Shown: one piece after another, positions 41,158-52,697 of the stretch
How the letters are laid out: the number at the start of each line of letters is the position of its first letter
How positions within the stretch are numbered: position 1 is the stretch's first letter
Assembly: GCF_910596095.1 (NCBI RefSeq)
Contig: NC_056547.1
Location: 29,577,647-29,641,646, forward strand
Source: Thunnus maccoyii
Lineage: Eukaryota > Chordata > Actinopteri > Scombriformes > Scombridae
Direction: 5' to 3'
DNA length: 64,000 bases
Position numbers and translations under genes: made by a program
Notes under the pieces: generated by a model
The model's database searches: none
The model's input: only the letters and a program-made list of their open reading frames with translations
Told to the model about the DNA's origin: nothing

Positions 41158-43073
41158 TCAGGGTTTACTGGGGGAGCGGGAGGTGAACACTCCTGACGCC
41201 TCCAGCATGGTCTTTCGTCGTGCTGTCTCCTTGGCTACGTTGTGGTTGAGTCGCCTCAGACGTTCCTGGGGACAGAATATTGAGGTTCATTTGTGGATTG
41301 TATATTACTTTACTGTTTGTTGCCATTTTTCTGTTTTTAAACCAGTTCAGCACCCGATGAGCTCTAGGAGCAATAGTAATAGTGATGGTGATAATAGTAA
41401 TTGTAGCAGTATAGTGGTATTAGGGGTGGTAGTGGTAGTAATGGTAGCAGTAGTGGCAGCTGTATTGGCAGTAGCACTTGCTACACTGCTTTGGTCTCCA
41501 CCAACTCCTGATAAATATCTGTCTGTTTAGCCATGTTCACCAGCTGGTCTCTAACTGTGTGCTGAGCAGGTAGTGTACAGTTGTTTATCAGAGATTTTTC
41601 TCGGAAAACAGCTGCCCACTGCTGTTGGAAACCAGGTTGATGAAAGAAGAATTTGCAGACCAGAAAACCACAACAAGCTGACCACAAACAACAAGCTGAA
41701 GTTGCTAAAAAGCTCAGTAGAGCTGATGGAAACTGCAGAGCTGTGATCATTCTCTGTGGAGCAACACCTTTAACATTACACATAGTCATTGTTGTTGATA
41801 TAAAAAACATTGACTTGTTCAGCTATTGAGTAACCTGAACAGGAGTCCCACACCAAAGGCTGGCCACTGACCTGAGCATTCTGCAGTATGTTGTTTACCA
41901 GCACTACTCTACGTCTTGCATTCAGCAGCTTCTTTACATAGGGGTCCAGGTCTAAAGCCACCTTCTGATGTTCATTTATCCTGCATAACTCTGCAAAGAA
42001 TGTACATTACAAGAAACACAAGACCAAACCACTTGTTAGCAAGCACATTTGTTATTTAAGGTACTTAATAAATGTATTAAAATGTTCATGTATCCACATA
42101 ATTACATATATTCAATTCAATTTTTGAAGCCTTTGCTAAAACTATATCAACATGCCCACATGTTCATTGACAGGTTTTTGTTGTAATTGTTCTGTCTGTG
42201 CATAGTGTGAAGAAAATTCCTTCTTAAAGTGATTTTAATGTAAGTGATGGGGGAAAAAATCACAGACCAGTTGTGTGTAAAAATGCAGTTTATGGTTCAG
42301 CTGGGTCTAAGTTAATGAGCATCATAATAGCTTCAGCTGAATCTTGAAAGGCCTATCACACAGAAAGAGGGTGGATAATTCATTTCCCTAAAATAGGGAT
42401 TTCTTTGTGGCCGCTATGGAGAGAAGGATTACTTACAGTGACCAAAAACGATTTCAATGTACATATGGGCGCATACCATTTGTATTAAGATAGGCTTTAA
42501 AATTGTGAACTTATCCTTTAACATACACATTATCAAGTTATTTACCTGTGGCAAGATTGTCTATGTGTTCTCTTAATTCCACCTGGCTCTCTCTGCAAAG
42601 ATAAAAAAATCATCACAATAATAATAAAGTGGAAAGTGACGAGATGAAGAATGCCGCACATTTTTTTAGTGTAAATGCAATGGAGTTATGCAAATCCTGT
42701 TTATATTCATTATTGAAATACGCAGTTTCACTGAAATCATTCTAAACAAACATTTACAAAGAAAATACACAGCAAACAAGTATTCAGGTGAAATTTCACA
42801 TACACAGCGGGAAATGTTAAATATAAAAAGCTGATAAACACCACCGAGTAGACATATACACAAGTCACGAGATACGAGATTCTGACAGGCAGCAGCGGCG
42901 TGTGATGTAGATGAATAAACATCATAAATTAAAGATTCAATAACGAACCCAATTTACCTGACTGAGTGCACATGCAAGTCGAGTTGCTGAATAGCTGGTT
43001 TCAGTAGGTCGAGCAGCCCTTCGGCAATAACATCTTTACCTGAAGAAGTCTCTACTAGAGCTACCGCAGCCAT
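41158..43073 (-). CDS. snapin: SNAPIN (BLOC-1/BORC subunit, SNAP25-associated)
   Basis: Snapin is a small coiled-coil subunit shared by the BLOC-1 and BORC complexes. It acts in lysosome-related organelle biogenesis, lysosome positioning and synaptic vesicle priming. Four coding exons keep phase: 42958-43073, 42546-42592, 41872-41990 and 41158-41265, making 390 nt or 129 aa (human 136). The order of motifs matches the family: KDVIAEGLLDLLKPAIQQLD, VRESQVELREHIDNLAT, ELCRINEHQKVALDLDPYVK, KLLNARRRVVLVNNILQNAQ and ERLRRLNHNVAKETARRK. The N-terminus is shorter than in mammals, which have a Gly/Ala/Pro-rich head. The start is the first ATG, preceded by AGTAAA and embedded in the shared promoter. 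Its neighbour chtop diverges from it, as in the human locus. Confidence 0.96.
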
Positions 43074-43200
43074 TTTACTAAATCATCAACACAGCCGGAC
43101 AGGAAGCTACGTCGTCGTGACGTTGAAGTCTTAAAATCCTCTCCATTTTCTTCCCGAGGAGAGTCAGTCAGCCAGCACCATTTTAGGAAGACACATCGCC
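43074..43200. promoter_or_regulatory. Short bidirectional promoter between snapin and chtop
   Basis: The snapin start codon (- strand) and the chtop first exon (+ strand, donor at 43420) lie within about 350 bp, head to head. The interval contains GGAAGCTACGTCGTCGTGACG (TGACG/CGTCA half-sites) and no TATA box, which is typical of shared housekeeping promoters. Exact start sites are not visible. Confidence 0.55.
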
Positions 43201-43419
43201 AGGTCTTGTCTTTAGCATTCTTTAGTTATTCTGAGAAAAAAAGACCTGAATTCAATTAGAGTTCGGTCGTTTCTTTTAGAGCGCTTAGCTTGGAAGCGAA
43301 ACATTTTATAGGTTAGCTATACAGGAGAATATAACGGCCATACCGTGCTAGTACTAGCTAGCTACTGAAGCTAACCCGAGCTGGCTCTAAGGCTTCTCTC
43401 GACCAACGCAACATTCACT
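43200..43419 (+). other. chtop: chtop non-coding first exon
   Basis: A strong donor, ACT|GTAAGTAA, follows 43419. The chtop coding exon begins after the TTTCAG acceptor at 45306 and has 25 nt of 5' UTR, so an upstream exon is required. The 5' boundary is approximate. Confidence 0.5.
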
Positions 43420-44214
43420 GTAAGTAAAAACTGCTGAAAATTATTAAACATTTGAATTGTACTTGAACTTCTTCAATAATTAAACACAAATAAGTGCAAC
43501 TACAAAGCGGGCCGCAGATGTAGGTCCTTTTTATATTCTAACTACGTTATTTTTGTTAGCCAAGTTTAGCCAGTTTCTTTGGATCAAGAAGGAGGACATT
43601 TGAAAAAGGCTACTCTGTATTCCTGACCCAGAAATGCAGAACTAACACAGTAAGAGGTTACTGGGACAGCTTTATTCCTGACAGATTCAACTGTGTGTCT
43701 TTGAGCATTGGTAACGTTACTTTCATTCTAGAGCACTTAGATGCTAACAGGTATTTTACTAATTACACTAATACAACTGAAGGAAGAGCGGAGTAAGGAC
43801 AATGCTTAAACCAGCTCGTTCTATCCGAATCAAAACCCGCATTGTCATTCCACGGCTAATGAGAAGGGAAGCCCTCCTGCTGTCGATCCTCCAGCGCATA
43901 TGTTTGTCTACGCGTGACATAAGTTATGGCCTGGCAGCTGAGAAGCAGGAGTGGGTGGTGTTGACCATGTCAGCTTACCTACCCACTGCTTCATAATAAT
44001 TGTTTGGTAATAGTTTGATGTAGTAGCTGGTTAAAGTTATAAAAAGCTTCACGCAAGGATCTGATAGTAATGTGTCATAGAAAAAGGGGTGAGGGTGTTT
44101 TTAAGTATTTTGGAAGCTCTCCTAAACTGAGTAAACCAACCAAAAAGCAACACCCAAACTGTTATTTGGGGCTGTCACGGATGTATGAAGAGATGCATCC
44201 ATGGGAGCCGTACA

Positions 44215-44540
44215 CTCACTGAGCACTTTATTAGGAACACCTGTGCAGTCTAATGCAACAATCCAATACAACAGATCTGCTATAAATTCCACTTTTCCAA
44301 AGCATTTTCAGTTTTTGGTGATGATGTCAGAAAGGTGATAATTGTACTTTGTTTATTATTGAGGTCGTAGTAGATGGTGGTGGTGTACTGAAATGCATCA
44401 TATCAAAGTGTCCCTAATATTTTGCCCCCCTCATGTATGTTAATGGGGTGGATAAAATATTAGCAACACTATTAGCATATACCACCACCCATTACGACCT
44501 CAGTAAACATAAAGTATCACCATCCTGTGTGCTTGTTGTA
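44215..44540. repeat. Probable dispersed fish repeat in chtop intron 1
   Basis: Opens with TGAGCACTTTATTAGGAACA and contains AATGCAACAATCCAATACAA, GTTTATTATTGAGGTCGTAG and ATATTTTGCCCCCCTCATGT. Part of the interior returns in inverted order (TAATATTTTGCCC... versus ...GGATAAAATATTAGCAAC; TTTATTATTGAGGTCG... versus ...CGACCTCAGTAAACATAAAG), so the right side is partly a foldback of the left. I recall similar copies from fish genomes; the class is uncertain. Confidence 0.5.
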
Positions 44541-45331
44541 GATTTATCCACACCGCCTGCTACAATGTTTTTTTTGTTTGTTTGTTTTGTTTTTTTTTAG
44601 ACAGTTGAGCAAAAATGATAAAAGACCTGCACCATGTTCAAGGCTACCATCATTAAGCATAATATACAGAATATCCCACGCAGCTATTGACTGTCAGTAC
44701 CAGTTGCTTCAGCTAAGTCAGCACATCATTTTACAAACTGTACAATGTAGAATCTGGAAACTGTTCAGTCGACTCCCGGCACTTTAGCTCTCGTAACCAG
44801 AGATGATACCTCGTCAGCTAACAGAAACTGAGAGCACAGATCGGTGTGCAGAGTCATTGTCAGTCACTTCTTCTCATAGATGTAACCTTTAAATTCACTG
44901 TGAGATAGCCAGAGACAGCTAGCCACCTGGAGTCACCACAGTCCAGTAAACTGCAGTTACTGCCTTACTATTTGAGTAAAAGTAACCTTTCTGTGCATAT
45001 TGTAATAACTTGATTTTACAATTTAGACATTTTACACACCATGCAAAGACAAAAATTTGAAAATCAAATTGCCCAACCCTTGTCAGATGTGTGTGTGTGT
45101 GACAGACGACTGGAAAATACAGCTCAAGTGCTCTGTGTGTGGACACGGCTTTAGGCTGAGAATAAATATTACAATAAAAATAACTCTGTATCATACACTT
45201 CATGTAATTGTGTCAAATGTCCATTCTGCCATATTTTCTTGCAGTCTGAATTCATCTTGTGACTACCAGTTGACCTCATTTTATTTTCCGTCCCATTTGT
45301 TTTCAGGAGTCTGCAAGCGAAGCCTGTCAAA

Positions 45332-48300
45332 ATGAGCGCTGCCTCCTCCCAAAAAGTTGTCCTGAAAAGCACCACCAAAGTGTCCCTGAATGAGCGGTGA
45401 GGCGCCACGCACCCTGTCAGCAGTTAGACACCAGATGCAAGGGCCAGCCTTGGCTTGTGAAGGTTCTAGTGCTCTCTGCGGAAGGCTACTGTCAGGGACC
45501 GGACCCGACATGGATGCTATTCTGACTGGCCCCACTGTGTGTACTGCTCACTCAACATCGGCCCTTTCAACATTTGTTGATGTACAGGCGTTAAACGTGA
45601 TTGTATCGTGGAGCAGAAGGGGCTCGCCCGGGCTAAATGTCTTGTGTGAGCAGTGCACACATGTAGACAAGGGGAGAGGGTAGTGGTCATACTTGGTAAG
45701 CCTATGTTGGACCAGACCACTGTCCTGAAAATGCCATGGCACATCTGCTCCCTGTTACTTACACATCACAGTATACATAAAGTATACGCTTTCAAAGGGA
45801 GAGGAAAACTTAAACTAAACCAGGGAGATGACATCTCTTGATCTCTCAAACCTTTCTCTCTCTCAAACCAGTGGACGTGAAGCACATGCTCCTTTTATCC
45901 TCCTGATCTGTCACTGTCTCTCTCCTCTCTGCTCCGAGCCTATAAAAGACCAGGTACCCAGCCCTAGCTTGGACGTGACCAAGAGCTCCCCTTCCCCCTC
46001 CCATCTCGCCTTCCCTGCTCAGTCACTCAGTGGGTTACCCACTCGTCACGGTCCATGCTGTAAGTGGCTGGGTTGCCAAGCACTCCTCATGTCCAGGGCC
46101 TCTGCTGCTGCAGCATGATGACACCCCAGCCAGTCAGCTGGAGGCCTGTAAGTGGCAAATTGTGCTGCTCTTCTGGCACCTACTCTGCTTCTGTCCTTCA
46201 GTCTGTTTTTACTTTTGAGTTTTTTATTTCATCAATTTGCCTTTCTTCTTGTGCTTGGTTTGAAAACACAATGCGAAATTAATGTATAAATAATTCTGGA
46301 ATGTCATATGATTGAGAGAGAAAATGAGTGCCAACAAGTCTTAAATGACAAAAGAGCCACCACAGTCTCTGTGGCCACAACCATAACATGAGAAATGACT
46401 TGATGTGGAACCCTGCTTCCTCCTCCTCTTCTGTATATCCCCTGTCCCCTTCTTTTACTTCCTCCCTCTTTTTTCCCTCCCACCTCTAAAGCTTCACTAA
46501 CATGCTGAAGAACAAGCAGCCCACTGCAGTTAGCATTCGAGCCACCATGCAACAGCAGCATTTGGCCAGTGCCCGCAATCGCCGGCTGGCCCAGCAGATG
46601 GAGAACCGGCCCTCAGTGCAAGCTGCTCTGAATCACAAACAGGTGAGGAGAAAGTTCACACAGGCTGTGTGTCGGTGGACCTTTTTCACCACACAGAGCC
46701 ATGTTGTAAAAATACTGTAACAGTGCAGACTAGTAATGGCAGAGGGGTTTTTATGGCTTCAGTTCTCTTCTTGTTTTTCCAAAACAAGATTTGTCAACAA
46801 TGCTAAAATTGGGGTTGGGAATTGGTTTGATAATCAAATACATGAATAGTAGCTTTTCTTTTTTTAAAAAGTGCAAGAAAGACCAAAATGATAACTAAAA
46901 ACTCTCTGAATTGTCTTGTATGAAAATATTTGATGAACCTGGATCTAGTGAGAAGCATATACACGCCAGGAAATATGTCTTCTTAAGACTATCATATTGA
47001 TTCATACGGCCTACTACAACCTGCATGAATCAGTTTTTTTGATATTGACAATGAAATGACACAATGTAATGTGAAAGGGATCTATCATGGTGTCAATAAT
47101 ACAGCTTTTAGCTCAGAGCCCACATATTTATACACATAATGGCTCTCATCAGTCCTCTGTTTCCAGCTTTTATAAACCCAGCAGCAGAAGTCGGTGAACA
47201 TACTGCAGCGTAGCTTCTAGCTAACGCCTCACAACTAAAAGGAGAATTAGGAGTACTTGACTGATTTAGTTTTGCACTTCCAAAAACGCGTGGAAACATG
47301 TGTGAGACAGATCTGATCAGGGCCTGAGATTCCATTTTTAATCCCCCACTCCCTCAGCTCCACAAACACATAATGCAGCTTGATGGCGTCTCTGTCTATA
47401 CAAGTGTTTTCACAGGTCGAGTAGTGCTAAACACGACTAGTAAAATGAGTGAAGTGGTCATTTTTAATTTGGGACTGAAGGTTTCTTTATGTTTATATTG
47501 AACGTTACTCATCAAAACACGTTGGGCCTCATGCAAGAACGTTTTCATATTCTTATCCTAAAACTGACTTTCTTCTGTGAGGTTTGCTTGTACGAGTGTT
47601 CAAGTCAGACTCAACAAACTCTTATTAACAGGCCAAACTTGTTGTAAGTTGCTCATTTCAGCCTGATGAATGTCACCTGTTCATAAGGAGGTGTGTGTTT
47701 GTGAGATCTGCTTATTAGCATAATCAAGGCCTCTAAAATCGCCATAAAAGGCAACCTGTTCTGCTCCATTTTTGGGTGAGTTTCATTCACCAAACTGTTA
47801 CTAAAGAGTAAAAACAATCTCACACTGCAGAGCCTTACGCTGCGTTTAGTAGTAGGGGGACACACAACAATTAGAAAATATTAATACAGTGTAGAGGGAA
47901 AACTTTGGCGTGAAATTAGATGCTAAAATTATCTTTCTAAAGCAAAGCATTCCATGACTAATAGGAGAGGCAGTCAGGGAATGTGACAGTCCCAGAGATA
48001 TTAGAGCAGAGAATATTTCAGTCTACAGTAGGTGATGTCACACTGTCAACTGCAACACAACATGATAGTAGACAGAGAGACACAGAGGCAGCTGTCACAA
48101 TGAGAGAAGTTTCCTAGATACTACTGAAATGTAGAAGTTGCTGCGCCAAAATAAAAACCCTTTCTGTCAATTGGCAGCCATGATGATAATAGGGTGAACA
48201 GAATTTTGCATTCATTTTGTTTATGTATTTTTATTTAACTTTGGTATCATTTAAACTCCAGTGTCATTCAGATGAAATCATTACTATTGTAAGTTAAACA

Positions 48301-50266
48301 AGTGTTTTCCCCTTGTGAAGAGGCAGAGACCGTCTGTTCAGAAAATTCTAAGTATGAAAAAAATGACGAATGCCACAAATTTCCTTAAAAGGAAACGTAG
48401 GTATTTTTGAGCCTGTATCTTGGTGACTATGTGGGACAACATTTTTTGAAACTGGTCCGGTATTGAGTGAGAACACTTCAGCCAGCAGCCACAGAACAGG
48501 CTGTAACGTAATGTACATCCATTCAAAGTGCTTGTTTTTGTCACCAACAGCCTCAGATTATTATAAGTGTCTGACTACATTATGGTAAGGACCGTACAGA
48601 GAAATAAACCGTTTTCCTTTACCTTTCCAAGTCTCGCTTAAAGAGACGTCTTGTTCTGAAATGCAGCAAGAGTTGAGTTGTTGAAATCAGCTAAATATTC
48701 ATCCATGACTTTGAAAATCTTTTAGATAAGACTTAAGCTATTTTCTGTACTCCAACACAACAAACTCCTCCTGGTACTCCTCTCTCCAGCTCTTTTTTTA
48801 GTGCAATTATCCCAAAGGATTACATTGCAGCCTGTTTCACGGCTGCTGACTGAAGTGTTCTGGCTCAATACTGGATTCATTTCAGAATTCGTTGTCTCCA
48901 TTAGTCACTTAGACATAAAAAGATGGGAAAATAAGGTCCAGGTTGGAAAATACCAAAGTTTCCTTTTAAATCACTCTTGTGCCTCTTGAGAAGGAATCTG
49001 TTTGTACAAGTGGTTCTTGCATGAGGCCCGTTCTGTGTATCTTGGAGATTTAACAAATGTGTTGAGTGCGTTTCCTTCTGCATAAAACATTTGCAAAGCC
49101 ATTTTTTAAGTATTTTGAATCTTGCATTATTTACATCCATGGTTAGCTTGCAGTCTTCTTTCCCTCCTTTTATTCAGACTCTTTAGATGAAAGCATAAAT
49201 AATCATTTTGAGGCTTTTATACTTTTGTTTACTTATGTGTAGTTATATAATTCTGTAACTTTTTGTTTCTGAAACTTTCTCAATACATTTTTGCTAAGTA
49301 TATTTTTAGTAACATTATATTTTTAGTAGTTTTTGTTTAAAACATTTATTCTGCAAATGCACTGTTTTTGGTCTTGGAGAAATGGAATTTAATTTGAGTG
49401 TATGCAAGTACAGAGAAATGACGATAAAGAAATCTTGACTTTTGAAATGAATTGTCATTAAATTGACTTAATAGTTTGACAGTATGGTTTAAAGAAGCCT
49501 GCCCTGATAGGTGTTACACACAAACTGCAGCAGTGTGGAGAGTGGATAAAGTGGCTGACTCATCAACTAGTTGAGCCGTCACTGAGTGCCTATCACCGTT
49601 TCATATTGTCATTATTGTATCTGTGAATAACTTGTGTCAGAGCCTGAAGCAGCGCCTGGGGAAGAGCAACATCCAGGCCAGGCTGGGCCGGCCCGTCGGG
49701 GCTCTAATGCGTGGAGGAGCTGCTGGAGGCAGAGGAGGAATGCGAGGGATGACCAGGGGAGGCCTGCGAGGACGAGGCAGAGGAGGACTGATGAGGGGCG
49801 CTCTGTCCCTGAGAGGTGCCTGTCCACAGCCTTGAACTCTGTTACCTACAAAATACACTTACTACAGTTCTCATTTCACATTTCTAGCAACTTTCAAGAA
49901 AAACATATGATAGACAGGAAAGTTGATGCTTATGGTTATAAATGTTAAATCAGGCTCAGTGTGTGTTGTATCCTGTTTTCTCAGTGAGTGATGATATCAC
50001 TTTGTGTTGCACAGGGAAGCGAGTGTCTACAGGTGGGCCCATGCGAGGCCGTGGCTCTGCTGGCCGTCTGGCGATGCGTAGAGGAGGGCGTCACCGTGGA
50101 GGAGCCCCTGGCCGTGGTGGAGCTCTATCCAGAGGAGCAGCACGAGGAGGAATAGCCAGAGGTGAGGACTGACCTGTTTGATTTTCTCTATTATTCATGC
50201 ATTTAAAAAAGAATTTTCAGTTATCATGAATTGCCACAGTGCTAACCCAATACAACTGTTGATCTG

Positions 50267-50315
<49 letters not shown>

Positions 50316-50526
50316 GGTGACAGGACGCGGCGGGCTGCGCGGGCGTGGCGGTTTCGCCGGCCGAGGCGGTCGTGGCCGTGGGCGGGGCCGAGGTGTTGGC
50401 CGGCCCACTGTGACCCGCGAACAATTGGACAACCAGCTGGACGCTTATATGTCAAAGACCAAAGGTCACCTGGACGCTGAGCTGGACGCCTACATGGCAC
50501 AGGCAGATCCAGACAGTATGGAGTGA
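45332..50526 (+). CDS. chtop: CHTOP, chromatin target of PRMT1
   Basis: CHTOP is a nuclear Arg/Gly-rich RNA-binding protein. It joins the TREX mRNA-export complex and recruits arginine methyltransferases. Coding exons: 45332-45396, 46492-46642, 49641-49815, 50015-50161 and 50324-50526, making 741 nt or 246 aa (human 248). The N-terminus has [20 protein letters not shown], then [19 protein letters not shown] and [18 protein letters not shown]. Residues of about 100-205 form the RG/GR methylation region ([11 protein letters not shown] and similar). The C-terminus carries two copies of the LDxxLDxYM-type helicase-binding motif (LDNQLDAYM and LDAELDAYM). The start has the context AAAATGA and matches the family start. 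In mammals CHTOP autoregulates by retaining an early intron; here the matching intron is 45397-46491, but nothing in the sequence alone proves this. A (TG)22 tract sits just before the last exon's acceptor. Confidence 0.96.
47524..49029. mobile_element. 1.5-kb non-autonomous DNA transposon with perfect 17-bp terminal inverted repeats
   Basis: GGGCCTCATGCAAGAAC at 47524-47540 is matched by its exact complement GTTCTTGCATGAGGCCC at 49013-49029. GTT precedes the left end and follows the right end, a possible 3-bp target duplication. No transposase frame is present. The interior holds a long imperfect foldback (arms about 48385-48535 and 48795-48969). The insertion lies in chtop intron 3. Assignment to a superfamily is open: a 3-bp duplication and GGGCC ends suggest PIF/Harbinger, but the duplication is not the usual TWA. 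Confidence 0.7.
48385..48969. repeat. Long imperfect inverted repeat (foldback) inside the transposon
   Basis: The left arm has TTAAAAGGAAACGTAGGTAT, GTATTGAG-GAGAACACTTCA, GCCAGCAGCC and ACAGGCTGTAACGTAATG. The right arm, read on the - strand, has the same blocks in the same order: TTTAAAAGGAAACTTTGGTA, GTATTGAGCCAGAACACTTC, GTCAGCAGCC and ACAGGCTGCAATGTAATC. Each arm is about 150-175 bp, separated by about 260 bp. Transcribed as part of chtop pre-mRNA, this would fold into a long imperfect duplex. Confidence 0.7.
50270..50315. repeat. (TG)n microsatellite abutting the chtop exon 6 acceptor
   Basis: About 22 TG units end 8 nt before the GACAG acceptor at 50323. The tract takes the place of a normal polypyrimidine tract. 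Confidence 0.95.
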
Positions 50527-51190
50527 CCCTGAAGGACTCTGAAGGATAAGCACATGTAGACTTACTGCAGAACTGTACAGCTGAACTCACACATACAGTG
50601 TAGTGTTGTGCACCAGATTGTTGTGCGGAGAAATAATTGTTTAATTTAGATGAGAGCGGTGACAGTCCAGGATTCTGAACGTTGGAACAGCAGAGTCACT
50701 GAATGTGCTTCGACCACAACGCAATTCTGCATCAACCCTGTTCCTGCAAAACCCTTTTAATTCTAGAATAACTGTGTGAAGGGACCTTTTTAAACATTAA
50801 CAAACTCTGCTGTCTGTAAACTTTTATGTTTTTTATATATGAAAAACACATGTTTTAAATTTGGGACAGATATAATGGTTTCAACCTGGTCAATTATCCT
50901 GTTGTGTTAACCTTCCTTTGTAACCATATTTGCATTACATCTTTTTTTTTTTAAACTTGTATTATAAATTTTTTTGGGATTAATTTGTTGTCTTATCTTG
51001 AAAACACTTTCAATGCAAAACTTTTCTAAATTATTTGTTAAAAAAGAATGTAAGCAAAGGGTTTCTAAGCCAAGTATCCATATGTCTTTGTTTTTGTATT
51101 TAAAGGATGTAGTACTTTTGTTCTTCCATTTGTCAGCATTCTTCAGTGGGCTGTTGGCATTATTAAACTGTGTTTGACAGCATTTGTGTA
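50527..51190 (+). other. chtop: chtop 3' UTR
   Basis: The stretch runs from the TGA at 50524-50526 to an ATTAAA signal at 51162-51167, followed by a TG-rich stretch. The 3' UTR is about 660 nt. Confidence 0.55.
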
Positions 51191-52660
51191 ACACTACACA
51201 AAGCAAGTAAGATGGGTTTTAATGAAAACTGAAATGGTGATTTTCCCAAATGTATACATTTTAATGCCCTTGTGTAAAAGGTTGACCACAAATCAAATTG
51301 AGTTTCAATGTGATGTTTATCTCAACATGAATAATTAAATTAGCCAGTGATGGCAAATTCCCAAAACATGAGCTCAAATTTGATCCTTCTCTAGTGGACA
51401 TGGATAGACGAGGTCCTCACTTTATGGAGTAAATGATAGCAAGAGTAACTTTCTCTCCTGCTCTGATCCAAGTCAACAAATCACAGCTTCAAAGATGAAG
51501 ATAAGGATGTTCTCTGACACCCAGGCTGATCTGTTTGTCTTCACTTTGAAGCTGCACACACTCGGCTTGCTTTGTGTTTAATAGGAGGCAGATTTGAGAG
51601 TCTGGGGCCTTTGCATTGAGCCTTACCCAACGCTGTTTTAAACAAGCATTCAGTGTGTGGATCACCCCCATCGATATTGCACATTGTCAGTAGACAGAAT
51701 GTGTTGGTGCCTCACCAGGCACGATTTTACAGATACTCTCTGAATCATCTGGTGAATGAAAATCTGTCTACCCACAACTCTCAGAAGAGTCTAGTGTAGA
51801 CATTTAGTGGTAATACATGGGAGTACACTACACAAACTACAATAATCCAGTGATCAGTTTTAGCACGCGTCAATTTGTCGTAGTTAATGTAAAATACACT
51901 GGACAAAAGCTAGGCTAGTGATGGCTAATAATGTAATTTTACTTTAACAACTATATCACTTATTAGGAATATGTTAACCCAAGCTGCAGGTGTAAATATA
52001 AAAGCACTCAGAGCTGCGTCTTTTGCTTCGGGGTCATCTTCATCATGGTCTGGGTGCATGTCCGGGGCTTCATCTGTTTTGAGACAACAGCCCAGTTGGT
52101 GACAGGACGAAACCCGGAAATTACAGAATTACAGGAATTAGTCTGGACATGTATTTTTATCCTGCGTCAGGACGTTTCAGCAGATCATTTAGTTTCTAGG
52201 CTCGTTGAATCGTTTCTTTTCTAACTCACCTCATTAACAAAATAGTGGCTGTGACAATCTTCTACATCAAACAAAAAAGCAGATACACTGTAGTGCAGAT
52301 AAGCATACAATGTAATGTAAAGGTAAACTAAGGGTGGGAAAGAGCCGCATCTCGCGAACTGCGCCAGTGTACCCTGTGCGTCTTTCGTCTTTGCCATGGA
52401 CAGCCGTGTGCTGTGTATGCCACTAACATACAATACAAAACTCAGAATCTCCTTAAATAACAACATGTGTGACAGGGACGTATCCAAAGACAGATACATT
52501 AAGAAAAGTGCGTGAATATGAGCAAGAGATCATTTTGACATGGACTACTTGACATAAGGCAGGTAAAAAAAAAAGTGTTTCAATGGGAAGTGGGATTTCC
52601 GAGTTTTCATGAACGCACAGTGGAGCTGTCGAAAAGCAGTTGGGATTGTCGTAACGCAAT
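51191..52660. other. Intergenic region between chtop and the snoRNA host gene
   Basis: No coding exon or repeat that I recognise. The open frames are short and have no splice context. Confidence 0.4.
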
Positions 52661-52661
52661 C

Positions 52662-52697
52662 TATAAATTATTTCGCAGAACAGTCAGAGTTCTTTCC
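52662..52697 (+). promoter_or_regulatory. TATA box plus 5'TOP-like start of the snoRNA host gene
   Basis: TATAAATT begins at 52662. Exactly 30 nt downstream, at 52692, the sequence reads CTTTCC: a C followed by pyrimidines, the 5'TOP start typical of ribosomal-protein and snoRNA-host transcripts. The first exon then ends at a consensus donor, CAG|GTAAGT, after 52748. The start site is inferred from these motifs only. Confidence 0.55.

Noticed and set aside
40988-41530. 180-codon + strand open frame overlapping snapin
   Set aside because: It is antisense to snapin exon 4 and then runs through a GTA/GTG-rich simple sequence. It has no family resemblance.
45390-46118. Open frames in chtop intron 2
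   Set aside because: They start at or after the exon 2 donor, have no family similarity, and the CHTOP reading continues cleanly from 45396 to 46492.
49637-49858. Pro/Arg-rich open frame on the - strand opposite chtop exon 4
   Set aside because: It is the antisense shadow of the Arg/Gly-coding exon; the + strand reading matches CHTOP exactly.
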